From the NCBI RefSeq assembly GCF_000203815.1, contig NW_004457734.1, forward strand, positions 1,061,233 through 1,125,232: DNA of 64,000 nucleotides. Reading direction: 5' to 3'. Positions 44,754-55,877 of the stretch are shown here, piece after piece; positions within the stretch are counted from its first letter, which is position 1, and each line of letters starts with the position of its first letter. A model generated the notes under the pieces. That model worked only from the letters and a program-made list of their open reading frames with translations, ran no database searches and was not told where the DNA came from. Both the position numbers and the translations under genes were made by a program. The DNA is from Cavenderia fasciculata. Its lineage: Eukaryota; Evosea; Eumycetozoa; Acytosteliales; Cavenderiaceae.

Positions 44754-45621
44754 ATGTCACAAGATCCATTTTATATGGTACAAGCGTACGTACTTTTAGT
44801 ATACAATTCATTTCTTTACATCTCCCTCCCTCTCTTACTTACTTACTTATCTATTCTTCTTCTTTTTTCTTTTTTCTTTTAGAGATGTACAATCATCATT
44901 AAGATTATTAACAAATGATCATACAAGATGGAAACAATTATTATTAGAGACCAATACAGCGACAAATGATGAATTTAAATGGACAACCAAAGAGTTAAAG
45001 AAAAGAGTACGACGACATGAAGAGACGTTGAGAGATTTATCCAATTCCAATATAGTAGCAGAAAAGTTTAGAGAAAAGTATTTGTTGACGTTTGACGAGA
45101 TTGAAAGTAGAAAGAGATTTGTACGTGAAGCAAATGCAACGTTGGACATTATCAAACAAGACTTTAATAGTCCGACAACACATCAAAAGATTGAATCGGA
45201 CAAACAAAAAGAGTTGCTCTACTCTGAGAAGCGAATGAATATTGAACAAGATTCTCGTTATAGTGGATTGCAACGAGCCGTAGAAGAAGACAATAATGAT
45301 TATCTACGTGATAATATGATGATGCAACAACGTTATTACGAAGATCAAGACCAAGGTTTGGATATACTCTCTCAAAATGTCATGGAATTGGGTGAAATGA
45401 CAAAAGTAATGGAAACGGAAATTAAATCTCAAGGCAATATATTGGATCGTCTTGGTGAAAGAGCTGCCAAATCTCAAGGTGCTCTTGGTAGTATGATGAG
45501 AAGATTGGATAGATTTATGACTCAAACTAGTAGTAAAGTTCAATGGACCCTAATAGCTATACTTGGTGTTATTTTCTTAATTTTAGTTATTATTTCTACT
45601 ACTATATTAAAAAAGAAATAA
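44754..45621 (+). CDS. Syntaxin 6-type Qc-SNARE
   Basis: Exons 44754-44785 and 44883-45621 give 256 residues. The start MSQDPFYMVQADVQSSL copies the animal syntaxin 6 N terminus (DPF..V..EVQ), followed by the three-helix domain (FKWTTKELKKRVRRHEETLRDL). The SNARE motif runs about 160-225 with a central Gln (ETEIKSQGNILDRLGE), and a C-terminal membrane anchor (WTLIAILGVIFLILVIIS) ends in KKK. Expected function: membrane fusion at the trans-Golgi network and endosomes, as a tail-anchored protein. The 10-codon first exon is typical for this family in amoebae. Confidence 0.9.
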
Positions 45622-45735
45622 AAAAACGTAAAAGTAAAAAGTATATTATTAATTTTGTAAAAGTAAAAGTAAAGTAAAGTAATGTAAAGTATATAATATT
45701 TATTTATTTTTTATTTATTTGTTTGTAATGTTTAT

Positions 45736-48456
45736 TTATTCATCATCTGATAAATCAAGATCTTCAACTTGATCAACTGATTTATCTTCAACTTGTTTAT
45801 AAATTCTTTTCTTTGGTCTTGATTCTTCTTCTTCATCTGGTTCTTCAGATTCATCTAATGATTCTTCTTCTTCTTGATCATCATCCATTTCCATTTCTTC
45901 ATCCATTTCATCTTCATCATCCATTTCATCTTCATCATCTTCATCATCTTCATCTTCATCACTTTCAACTTGTTTGGTTGATTTTTTCTTATTTGGTTTT
46001 ACTTCTTCTTCATCATCTTGACCATCATATAATTGTTTTGAAGCAATAAGAGCTTCTTGAGTTTTAAGATTCTTTCTAACAAATGCATCCAAAACAGTTT
46101 TGATAGCATTTGATTTTGATTTTTGTTTAAGAGATTCAACAAATTGATCAATTTGTTTTGAATCTTTTGGAGAGAATTTAACCTTGTCACGAGCAACCTT
46201 TACCGAGTTGGCTTGTTGTTTAATGGCACGAACAATATTTTTAAGGTCATTGACAAAGTTTATATTTTTGATGGTATTACTCTTGACAAGACGTTGAATG
46301 TGAGTGATGGCTGGCACAACCAATTCTGGGAATCCAATATGATAAGAGTGAACATAGATTGATTCTGACAATACTTCAAGTAATTGTGCTCTCAATCCTT
46401 CTCTCAATTGGTTGGTACGAAGTAATGAATCTTTAATTGACAACGTTGTCAAAAAGTTTAGATATTTACTCTTTACTTGTAATTTACCACTTGATGTCTT
46501 TGCATTTGTTGAAAATAAATTTGATGACAAAACCTATAGAAAGAGAGAGACAAAAAAGGAAAGGAAATTAATTAATATATATTTATCTATTTATCTATTT
46601 TCTGTTTTCTTTTTTTCTACTTACTTCTAATAAATATGGAATAGTATTAATGAAAATATCATTTGATTGAGAGATTTTGTTTAACATTTTACAACAAGTA
46701 AAAACAAGTGGGAAATATTGAGCAGAAGGTTTGAGAGTGATGACACCAACCAAAAGTTGAGTGATTGGATAGATGAGGGTAGAGAGTTGTTCTTGTTTTG
46801 GATAGGCACAAACCAATTCAACCCAAGCTCCAAGACCACTAACATAGATCCAATTGTAAATGTTTAGTACCGATGCATGTGTGGTGTCGTTTAGAGTGTT
46901 ACGGAGATGGATAGCCAATTGACGAATATAGATAAAGGCATGACGATAAGATGATGAGAAATCGAGACCAAACAATTCAACAACACAGTTTACCATGAAA
47001 TTGATGATTGGCAATGATTCGACGGTTCTAAATTTACTATTTCTTACATAGGTAAGATAAAGTCCCTTTAAACAACTATCAATAAATGGATATGGTGTCA
47101 TAATTGCAATCTTTCTAATACAAAGGAATGAAAATACTCTAACTGATTCATTTGATGATCCCCAAAGTTCAAGCAAAATCTAAAAAGGTAAAAGTATAAT
47201 TAATTAATAAATATTATTTTCTTTTTCTTTTTCTTTTTTGACTTACAGTTAAAAGATTATTTGGGAGAATTTCAAAACAAGAGACATAAGAAATAACCTT
47301 TACAAGACCTTTTAGAACGACAAGAGACATTTTTGGATCAGAAAGTTGTTTTAAAAGATGAATAAGATTTTTAACATAGGCTTTGGCCAATGGTTCGATT
47401 TGAGTCCATTTTTCAGTGGTTGATGGTAATTTTGGTTTGGCAGTCTCTTCGACATCGGCAACATACCCGATAAAGGTATCGAAAAACACTGGTAGGTTCT
47501 CGAGTGCGAGAATCAATACATGGTTAAATACTTGACTGTTTGTAATTTGCATGTTCATTTGACGAGAGGTAAGAGTCTCTTGTCCCTTTACACGTTGCAT
47601 CTTGTCTCCATCAGTCTCTCCAGTACCAGTATGAGCGGCAGTCTTGAATGCAGACAATACCTTTTTAATATTCTTTACTGTCAAATCTTTTCTTGTCATT
47701 AAAATCCAATGATCCATTAATTCATTTGTAATTTCTCCTCTACCATGTTTTGGTTCTGAAATTTCTTCTTCTTCACCTTCTTCATCATCATCATCTGATT
47801 CTTCATCTTCATCATCATCATCTGATTCATTTTGTTGACCAAATTCTAAAAGATGTTTTTCATTTTCACCAAGAAAAGAAAAGAGTGATGGATCCTTTTG
47901 TTTTAATTTCTCCAAATCTTGTTTGTGTTGTTGAATTTGATCTTTGAGTGATTTAACCTTTTTAGATTCTTGATCGGCAACCATAGTTGTCTTTTTTGAT
48001 AATAATTCTTTTTCTTTTGAATCTAATTCTTCATTCTCTGATTCTTCTTCTTCAGATTCTGATCCTTGATCCATTTCTTCTTCATCATCTTCATCTCCAT
48101 CTTGATTCATAAAATCTAATTCATCATCTTGATCTTGTTCATTATTTTGATCAATCTTTACATTGGTAGTCTTTGATTTTGGTACTTCAGTTTGTTCCAA
48201 TTGAATATCTTCTTCTTCATCTGAACCTAAAAGTAGTCATATATAGAATAAGAATAAAGAATATTAATATACATATATTATATATCTCTCTCTTTTATAT
48301 ATATTTATATTTACCATCAATAGTAATGTTTTTATTTTGAAGTAATTTATCAAACTTTTTTTGGTCCTTGTTCTTGAATCTCTTTTCAACACGTCTTTGT
48401 TTGATTAATCCTCCGATATCAACCTTTTTTGATCTCTTGTTTAATCCTCCTGCCAT
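45736..48456 (-). CDS. noc2l: Nucleolar complex protein 2 (NOC2) homologue
   Basis: Exons 48456-48315, 48226-47247, 47179-46625 and 46533-45736 give 824 residues. The N terminus is Lys-rich (MAGGLNKRSKKVDIGGL) and then strongly acidic. The conserved Noc2 domain runs from MDHWILMTRKDLTVKNIKKVLSAFK through LKGLYLTYVRNSKF, RHAFIYIRQLAIHLRN and VYNWIYVSGLGAWVELV-like sequence to LYLLEV and YVHSYHIGFPELVVP. The C terminus is an acidic and basic tail. NOC2 pairs with NOC1/NOC3 and moves pre-60S particles from nucleolus to nucleoplasm. All introns are short and keep frame. Confidence 0.93.
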
Positions 48457-49504
48457 TTTTGTAACTCTTTCTCTCTCTCTTTTTAACAAAGATACAAACA
48501 ACAATATTGTGACAAAAAGAAACGAGTTATTATTGAGAGGGTCAATAAAAAAAAAACGAACGAAAGAAAGAAAAAAAAATTAAAAAAATTTGTTGTTGTT
48601 TTTTGAAAAAACCGAAAGTACTTGAAATCAATAGAATAAATATAATAATATTAAATTAGTAAAGGCACAAGACTTGAAAAAGGATCACAATTGACTTGAG
48701 ATCAAAGTGATCGAGAAAATGACAACAACAACAGCAACAACAACAACAATAATATTCAAAGGATGATGGTTAATTGTTGAATTGGTTGGTATGATGTTTA
48801 AACTACCCTCATGTTAATAGATGGAAGAAACAAGAGGTTGTGCAACACCAATGATCGTTGCACACAAGAGAAACAGGCATACCCTACTCAAACGATTAAT
48901 CGAATCAATTGCAACCAACACCTATACAAATTTGGATGGTGTCAAGAATTTTATAGTCTTCTTCTTCTTCTTCTTCTTCTTCTTCATCCTATTCCTCATC
49001 TTCGTCCTATTCTTCATCCTCTTCAAAATGATAATTGATTATATTAAATACTTGAACAATGGTTAAGATTACAATCTGTACCTGATACATAGTTGGTTTG
49101 GTTGTGCTGTTAATTAAAACTAGCATTGCACTGCTATCAAATACATACTGTACGTGCCATCTACCATCAAATACCATGTACCAAGGTTGGTTCAAGCAAT
49201 CCATCAAGTTGTGTAGATATTCAAGTGTTGACCGTCATACCAAATCAATTACCCAAATCACCAATGTTATATGTCAAACTTCAAGAGAAGGTTTATTTTG
49301 TCGAGTCAGACCCGAACCAAGTACTTGGATTATAAATGCCATGTGGTTGTAATAGTTAAAGGGTTTCCCGTCGTACCAACGGGAATGGAGAAAGAATGAA
49401 ATGTTACCGAGTGAAAAGATTGGTTGTCCCGAGAACTAGTTTCTATAGATATCATAATCAAGGAAAAAATGGATAAATGGATAATTGTACGCCGCCCTTC
49501 GCCG
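48457..49504. other. Intergenic with decayed coding-like sequence and (CTT)n tract
   Basis: After the NOC2 promoter, plus-strand sequence from 48821 reads as protein-like (TRGCATPMIVAHKRNRHTLL), then runs into a (CTT)n tract at 48960-49020 and stops. Further pieces such as VIPNQLPKSPMLYVKLQEK (about 49230-49320), a phrase seen in FNIP-type proteins, appear in shifted frames. I interpret this as a decayed gene fragment; no intact model was found. A small hairpin CCCGT...ACGGG lies at 49368-49384. Confidence 0.4.
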
Positions 49505-49524
49505 AAAAAGGTACCAAGCCAAAA
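49505..49524 (+). repeat. Left copy of insertion-site repeat
   Basis: The 20 bases AAAAAGGTACCAAGCCAAAA directly precede the T run (element poly-A end) of the TRE element, and recur at its other end as the unit of the 16-bp array. They are best read as the target-site duplication. Confidence 0.7.
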
Positions 49525-51389
49525 TTTTTTTTTTTTTACTACAAAAGTGTATTTTAGATTTATTTGATTTAATTGGTTGGCGCAAGATTTCCCTTGTCCC
49601 TGTACAGATTATTAGTTTAAATAAATGTTGTTATTATTATTTTATTTTATTTTTTTTATATGTGTTGTTTGTGTTGAGTTGCAATCATTTGTGTTGGAGG
49701 TTGGAGGCTTAGAGCTTGTTGTTATTGGCATACATTATTGTCTTGTTTAATCTATTATATTGATTCCTTATTTCATCATGTGTTATCAGCTTGTGTTCAT
49801 CTTCGTTTTCATTAAATAGGAGTGAGGCTATCGCAATCCATAGGTTGTGAAGTATTATTGAGGTGAGGTTATTGTAGTTGGTTTGTTGGGTAGGAGAGAG
49901 ATTCCTGTTGATTTTAAAGTTGAGAGTTTGAAAGTTCCATTGGGTCTCGGTTCCAATTAGTTCCGTGTATAGCAGTTGTAGATTGTTCGTCATTTTTGTA
50001 GTCCTTTGGCATTGGAAGAAGTGATGAACGTAGACATCTTCCGGGATCACTTGGCAGCTTGGGCACTGTTCTTTCTTGACATAAACTAGTCCAGGCAGGC
50101 AACGAGCAAAGAATCTAAATGTGGTGTTTCTTCCTCTATTGTGTTGGATAGTTTTGACGGTTTTAAATATTGATTGTGGAGAGGTGTAGTCGACGTAGTA
50201 TTTATTTGCAAAGTGTTTTTGCCCATCAGTCAAGAGTTCTTTTGCTGTTGTTTGGTATTTGTTGTCTAGTAGAGCTTGGTATATTTCACCCAAGGAGATT
50301 ATTTGGCCGTTCTTGGATAGTATAGGTTTTGATCTCATGGTCAGAGCTTCACCTTTCATTTTGTAGATGATGTTGGTGAAAGCTGTCCATTCTCTTGCAA
50401 GTTGAGCCAGGTACTGTGAGGTGCATCTTCCTTCCGTAATTTGCTTTAACCAAGCTCTTGCGTAGGGTGCAGTGTATCTGTTGTTGTATGCTTCATTCCA
50501 GTATCTATTTATAATCCAAATCTTCTGTGCCATGCATCGTAGTCTCATGTCCCATAGTGCTATTCCACCCTCGTCCCACGGTCTGATGGCTCTTTCCATT
50601 CGCATGGTGGTCTTGTACTTTTTATCCTCTACGTAGAGGTTAGTTGTAGATGACCATAAGAACCACGCGATACAGTTGTCGAGTGAGTCGAATTGTTCAT
50701 TTGTTGGTGTGTCAAGGTACGAGTGGTAGACTAGGGGGGGGGATAATACATAGGATTTGAGAATATTGACCTTTGCCTTTAGTGTGATTGAGTCCTTTTT
50801 CCATTTGATCAGTTTCGCCTTTGCACCATTTACGATATCTTCTAGTTTCGAGGACAGCCCATCTTTCGAAAAGTTGAGGCCCAAGTATCTTTCTATACCT
50901 GCAATGGGGTAAGACGTGTCTCTGTTTTGTTGGTCTGGTATGGTTACTTTTGATCCGTTGTCGTCTGGTTCGATGAGAATGACTGATGACTTGTCCTCAT
51001 TGACCTTTGATGAAGTTGCTTTACAAAAGAGGTCAATGCAGCTGTTGATGAAACGTTGCTGTCTGAACGATGTTGCAAATGATGCAGAGTCATCGGCGAA
51101 TTGGAGGAAAAGAATTTTGAGTGGGCCGTCGGTAATTGGCAAGCCAGCTTGAGGGTCAGCTGAGAGAATGTATTTCGCCATGGCTTCGATCACCAAGACG
51201 AATAGTGTGGGGGATATTGGGTCTCCCTGCTTGACCCCTCTACCGATGGTGAAGGGGTCAGAGAGCTTGCCGTTGACGAGTATGCTAGCTTGCGTGTTTG
51301 TTAAAAGGTTCATAATGGTTGACTTTAGCTTTGGTGTGATACCAACGTGCGTAAGAGTTCTTTCGATTGATCCGTGTGAGATGCTGAAG
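49525..51389 (-). mobile_element. 5'-truncated TRE non-LTR retrotransposon with open ORF2 end
   Basis: The open frame runs to a stop at 49709 and codes for the C-terminal 560 or so residues of ORF2. It contains RT motifs GVKQGDPISPTLFVLVIE and FADDSASFA, a thumb region (GLNFSKDGLSSKL), GGIALWDMRLRCMAQK, and a terminal zinc finger CPSCQVIPEDVYVHHFFQC. The 3' UTR ends in poly(A) at 49525-49537 (plus-strand T run). The upstream part of the RT and the endonuclease are missing, so the element is 5'-truncated, but the remaining frame is intact and suggests a recent insertion. It is flanked by the same 20-bp sequence. It lies immediately 3' of the tRNA-Glu gene and in the same orientation, the position preferred by TRE3-type elements. 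Confidence 0.85.
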
Positions 51390-51497
51390 CCAAAAAGGTA
51401 CCAAGCCAAAAAGGTACCAAGCCAAAAAGGTACCAAGCCAAAAAGGTACCAAGCCAAAAAGGTACCAAGCCAAAAAGGTACCAAGCCAAAAAGGACC
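51390..51497 (+). repeat. 16-bp tandem array beside tRNA-Glu
   Basis: Six exact 16-bp units (CCAAAAAGGTACCAAG, GGTACC at 51397, 51413, 51429, 51445, 51461 and 51477) and a broken seventh (GGACCT) fill the space between the TRE 5' end and the tRNA-Glu 3' end. Read on the minus strand they create an artificial repeated peptide (GTFLAWYLFG) in front of the retrotransposon frame. Confidence 0.9.
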
Positions 51498-51568
51498 TCC
51501 CCTGCCGGGAATCGAACCCGGGGTGTCAGTGTGAGAGACTAAAGTGTTACCGACTACACCACAGAGGA
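51498..51568 (-). tRNA. tRNA-Glu (anticodon CTC)
   Basis: The complete cloverleaf reads TCCTCTG acceptor (pairs with CAGGGGA), D arm GTGTAGTCGGTAACAC, anticodon loop CTCTCAC with CTC, T arm CCGGGTTCGATTCCCGG. No intron is present. The anticodon stem has one G-U pair. It decodes GAG. The 16-bp array starts at the very 3' end, so the expected T-run terminator is not immediately downstream; the nearest T-rich run on the minus strand is the TTTTTGG in each array unit. Confidence 0.88.
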
Positions 51569-51601
51569 TGGAAAGTGATGTATCTAAAATGAGGCATTTG
51601 C

Positions 51602-51613
51602 CCTATTTATAGG
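51602..51613 (-). promoter_or_regulatory. Symmetric TATA element upstream of tRNA-Glu
   Basis: On the minus strand the sequence is CCTATAAATAGG, with the TATAAATA core ending 36 nt before the tRNA 5' end, exactly as at tRNA-Arg. It is probably an upstream TBP/TFIIIB site. Confidence 0.6.
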
Positions 51614-54067
51614 ACCATCGCCATCGAGTTTTTTGGAATTTTTCTGTAATAGAGAGAAAGAGATAGAAACAGAGAATTACGTATAGAGTACTATAGAACT
51701 TCACTCAATCATCAACTATCTTCAACTATCTTTTATCAACATTACTATTTCTTTTCACACTCACTAAAAGCCACAACTAATTGCCCTGCCCTAGTGTGCC
51801 CCCTTGTTCAATTATTTATATCATTATCATTATTATAAATAAGGGGCGCGAGCGAGCACAAGCACTGCCTATATCAAAGATCACCAACAAGAAATAAATA
51901 AAATAACAAAAAAAAATATCTTGCTCCCTCCTCCATCTCCTTCTCTAATCAACACAATACAAAACAGTATCGAAACAATAGGAATAATAATTAATAGGTT
52001 GAATTTAATTATCATTACAACAAGTCAATACAGTTTGAAAGCAGTATTCACATTACTATTACAATTGGAAATGAACATCATCAACATCTCATCAAAACAT
52101 CAATCAACAACATAACAATACGAACAACAGAACGATATAAGATAGATAATCATGGTGTAGACACAACCACCAACCATTACTCGACACACACATACATATG
52201 GATGGTGACACTGGGCACTCCCTCCAACAGTCACGATCTGGTCACTAACCTGACAAAAGAACTATGGATCGTAACTCACAGAACCGTTCAGCCCCCCTCG
52301 ATTCAACAGGTAAAGAAGCTTCCCGTCGTATTGATGAACAAATAGAACTAATTATAATCAAATTACAATGGAAGTTTGAAAACAAAAAAATAAAAAAGAA
52401 AAGGATATTAATTTACTTGTTCTATTCATTTTAGATTATAAAAATGTTGCATGTAAATGAAAAAATACATAAAGGATAGGTAAACTTTATTTTGAAGCTT
52501 TGAATAGACTCTGTTGGGTGACCAATTTGAGGGCGGATGCCACAAGGAAATGAGACAGTTCCTTTTTGGTTGTGGTCTATCCTATTGTTGTTGATTGGAA
52601 TGGTGAAAATAAGGTTTGGAAAAGATTGGAAAACAAATTAATAAAATACTAGTAAACAAAGAGGTGAAATATAGATTTGGTTGATATTATAATAGAAAAT
52701 TTATTATTTATTATTAAAATAATAATATAAAATATAAGTTCGTACAACTAGGATATTATTAGACAGACTATTTATAATTGATTGAGGCTGGTTTATTTGC
52801 CTTGAATAGAAATATAAATTTTAGTAGACTGATTTATTTCTATCCTATTTGAAGAGTATATATGTAGAATTTTGTTTTATTAATATTTGTATTTTGCGGA
52901 TGTGTAATAATCAAGTCATCTAGTGGTTATCCCCGATAAACACTATTGGTATTTCATATACTATTCTGTTATTGTATTGCTTTACAACAGAGACCAACAA
53001 GAGGTAGCTCTTCTAAAACGACCTATATTTTTTTTTCATAAATCTTGACGGGCAACTCAGACAGTAATAATATTATAGTTTATTTACATTTAATTTAATT
53101 TATTATTGTTATATTATTAATATTTAAAGTTGGTCGAATTGATAAATATTTGATAAAGTTTTAATTAAATAAAGCTAGGTAATGATTCCATGGCACCTCA
53201 TCTCGACACAATCTACTGCAAGACAATTTGCACCAGATGAAAATGAAGAGAGTATGGTCACTCTTCCTATTGAGGCGGAAAATCTGGTGTATCTGGTGTG
53301 TATCCCTTGTTGAAGGTTAAGAGATTGAGGGCATTTGGAACCCAATCTTTTTTTTATGCCTGTAATGTCGTGTATGATTTTTCCCCATCTTTCTACTTGT
53401 AGGCATAGAAATAGGTTAGCGAGGCATAATTCGCATGGATAAATCTTAACGTCAGATCGCGAGAGGTTGGACATTTTATGAGTGGAGTAGGGCAAAGTTC
53501 TTGTCGAGGTTGGAGTTGTAAAGGGGTCTCAAGTTCTAGTTGGCCTTGTCAGTGATTTGTTATGTCCCATTTTTCTTGCTTGATATTGAAGTAGGAGTTG
53601 ATGGAACTGTTTCAGTTCTAGTGGTTGTTTGGTATCTTTGTAGGGAGGGATGGTGGTTTTAGGGTTGGGAGAGCCAGTTGCAGGCCATTCGGTCCAGCAT
53701 TGTAATGGTGTTGGTAAGTTACCCAGAGGTATCCTGTCAACAGTCTTTTCCCCCATTTCCCTTTGTAAGAGTTGGGGTTTGTAAATGCTTGATCTATTAG
53801 TCTGTGATCAACTCTATATACAAAAAGTAGGTGAGTTTGGATGGAGCATATGTTTTGAATATCTTCATTGTTGCTCTAAGTGTCTACTCTAAATTTAATC
53901 CATTTTAGTAAAGATGATCGTATGTTGAGGATGGAGGGTAGTTGTCTCGAGATTGGTGATTAAGAAATCTAGGTATCTTTTGTTGGTACCTAAAGATAAT
54001 AATGAACAATGCATTGTGAAAAAAAAAAAAAAAGAATTATTTGTTTAATGCCTCAATGGGCAAAAAG
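51614..54067. other. Gene-poor region between inverted tRNA-Glu copies
   Basis: No intact gene is found. 51830-51880 is unusually GC-rich for this genome (GGGGCGCGAGCGAGCACAAG). 52200-52345 reads as a coding-like open frame of mixed composition (MVTLGTPSNSHDLV) that then stops. 52350-53160 is plain AT-rich sequence. 53175-53860 holds minus-strand coding-like remnants listed separately. Confidence 0.4.
53175..53860 (-). pseudogene. Decayed coding remnant, probably transposon-derived
   Basis: Minus-strand sequence richer in GC than its surroundings encodes phrases such as WTEWPATGSPNPKTT, KQFHQLLLQYQARKMG and CELCLANLFLCLQVERWGK, with a stop at 53529 and a frame change near 53740 (YKGKWGKRLLTGYLW in a second frame). 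No start codon or splice pattern rescues it. I cannot assign a family; a retroelement ORF is the likeliest source because of the neighbouring TRE and tRNA fragments. Confidence 0.45.
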
Positions 54068-54165
54068 GGCCTATAAATAGGCCAAAAGCCTCATTTTAGA
54101 CACATCACTTTCCATCCTCTGTGGTGTAGTCGGTAACACTTTAGTCTCTCACACTGACACCCGGG
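54068..54165 (+). other. Truncated inverted copy of the tRNA-Glu locus
   Basis: 54068-54083 is GGCCTATAAATAGGCC, and 54115-54160 repeats the tRNA-Glu gene from TCCTCTG through the anticodon arm (CTCTCACACTGACACC). The match ends within the T arm, so the B box is lost. The 5' flank (CCTCATTTTAGACACATCACTTTCCA) is also shared with the intact gene at 51498-51613, which lies in the opposite orientation. The TATA core again ends 36 nt before the tRNA start. Confidence 0.8.
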
Positions 54166-54449
54166 AGAGTAAAGGTTGAACTTTGATTGATTGATTGATC
54201 TATTGACACTGTTTTTTTTTTTTTTAATGCATACATAGGATGAAATGAACCGTACAAGGTAAAGACCAACCAGTCAACTTTCATTAAACCTCTGGCCGAG
54301 CTGATCATTACCTTGTATGATTCCCACAAAAGCATTTGACTCTGTATCGTGAGCAACCTGGTTTGAACAAGACTCTCAGGTCCCACTATTTGTTTGACTG
54401 CACACATCCAATAACGTATCCAATAGTCAAGCGAGTTGTTGTACACCAA
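54141..54449 (-). mobile_element. Short TRE-like 3' remnant
   Basis: Minus-strand coding-like sequence (LWESYKVMISSARGLMKVDW) leads into a poly-A-type run (plus-strand T run at 54212-54224), next to the truncated tRNA-Glu copy. Its position and poly(A) end suggest the 3' terminus of another TRE insertion; similarity to the other copies is weak. Confidence 0.4.
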
Positions 54450-54868
54450 TACTAATCCAAGTTAAAAAAAGAGGTAGAGTAGAATCTCCATTCAAGCAAG
54501 TATCATACACTGGAATTGTCAGGGCCAACATTGATCAATGTATAGATAGTAAGAAAGAAAGGAGTAATAACGAAAAGTACCGAAATTTTTTAAAAAAATG
54601 ATCAACATTGATAAGAAAAAAATAAAATAAAATATAAATATAAATTACAGGCGATTAAAGATCTTGTTATTTATTGATTTACAAAAAAGTTTTATACAAA
54701 ATAATAATATTGATTGATTATTATTATTATTATTGGTTGGTTGTTTTTAAAAAGGTCTGGTTGTTCCAAATCTCTAGTTGTTGAATTATATAATGTATTA
54801 CCTATACCCCCCCTATTCATTCAAACCAAAGAAATGGAACCCATTGTTATTGATTGGTTAAAAAATGT
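54450..54868. other. AT-rich spacer
   Basis: No gene is seen. The spacer contains oligo-A runs, (TTA)n near 54716-54735 and a short C run in ACCCCCCCTATTC at 54806-54818. Confidence 0.4.
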
Positions 54869-55597
54869 TTAAGATGAATAAGAGGTAGTGGCTACACTAG
54901 CAGAAGAAAATGGCTTGACTTCAGTCGATGACGATGAATAGGAGGTGTTGGATGACACTCTTGAAACGCCGTTTGGTGATCCAACGTTGGATCCAGTAGT
55001 GGAATACAATGACGTTCCACTTGAAACTCTCTTGAAAAATGGACTAAAATTGGTAGTACTGCTAGAATAACTGTTTCCAGATTGACTCTTTGTTGAAAAT
55101 GGTATAACTGGTGTTACTTGTTCCTGTTGTTCTTCTTTTATAACTTGAGCTGGTACTATTGGTACTACTACGACTGCAACTGGTTCTGGTTGTGGTTGTG
55201 GTTGTGGTTCTTCTTGTTGAATTATAATTTCTTCTTCTTTTACCTTTATAGTTTCAGTTTCTTTTTCTTCTTCTTCTTGATCAAAAGCAACTTGATCAAT
55301 AATAGATGATTGCTTTACAATTGAAACTGGTAAAAGTTCTACTACTACTGCTCTTTCTGGTTGTTGAATGATTTGATCTTCCTCTTGTTCTTCTTCTTGC
55401 TCTTGTTCGTCTTGTAATTCTTGACGACGAATTTGATAGATTGGAAGAGTACTCTTGTCTGGTTCGACTATACTATTATTTACATCAACCCATCCCGATT
55501 GAGTAATACCATTATTAACCATGACAAACTCGTCGTCTTCATGTTTGGTTGTATATTGGTTTTGGGTTGTATTATTTGATTTTCTAAAGAAATACAT
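54869..55597 (-). CDS. Acidic, Gln/Ser-rich disordered protein, unknown
   Basis: A single exon encodes 242 residues. The N terminus (MYFFRKSNNTTQ) is followed by an acidic patch KHEDDEFVMVNNG and a long Gln/Glu-rich stretch. Then come a Pro/Gln repeat (PQPQPQPEP), a short valine run and a Ser/Thr-rich C terminus (SYSSSSTEVKPFSSASVATTSYSS). No fold or known family is visible; the protein looks intrinsically disordered. Coding is supported by the long uninterrupted frame, the AT-rich promoter before it and codon use like neighbouring genes. Confidence 0.6.
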   Translation of the reverse strand: MYFFRKSNNTTQNQYTTKHEDDEFVMVNNGITQSGWVDVNNSIVEPDKSTLPIYQIRRQELQDEQEQEEEQEEDQIIQQPERAVVVELLPVSIVKQSSIIDQVAFDQEEEEKETETIKVKEEEIIIQQEEPQPQPQPEPVAVVVVPIVPAQVIKEEQQEQVTPVIPFSTKSQSGNSYSSSTTNFSPFFKRVSSGTSLYSTTGSNVGSPNGVSRVSSNTSYSSSSTEVKPFSSASVATTSYSS

Positions 55598-55877
55598 AAT
55601 ATAAAAGTGTAGAGATATGTATTTTATATATATATATATAAATATAAATATTATTTAATTGTTTGTTTGTTGTTGTTGTTGTTTAAAGAAAACACTTGAC
55701 TCGATCACATGCAAATTTAGACAATATATATTCGAGTAGAAAAAAAAACAATGCACCCAAAAATATTTTTTATTTTTTGAGGAAATTTGTGTGAACGTGA
55801 AGTTCCTCGTTTTGCAAAAAGGAAGATAGATATTCGTGTTTTTGGTACTATCATTAGAATCGATATCAATATTCTTT

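Noticed and set aside
51390-51484. Repeated GTFLAWYLFG peptide as N terminus of the retrotransposon protein
   Set aside because: It is a translation of the 16-bp tandem array outside the element, not part of ORF2.
51390-51497. CRISPR-like direct repeats
   Set aside because: The units are contiguous without spacers, the genome is eukaryotic and no cas-like genes are present.
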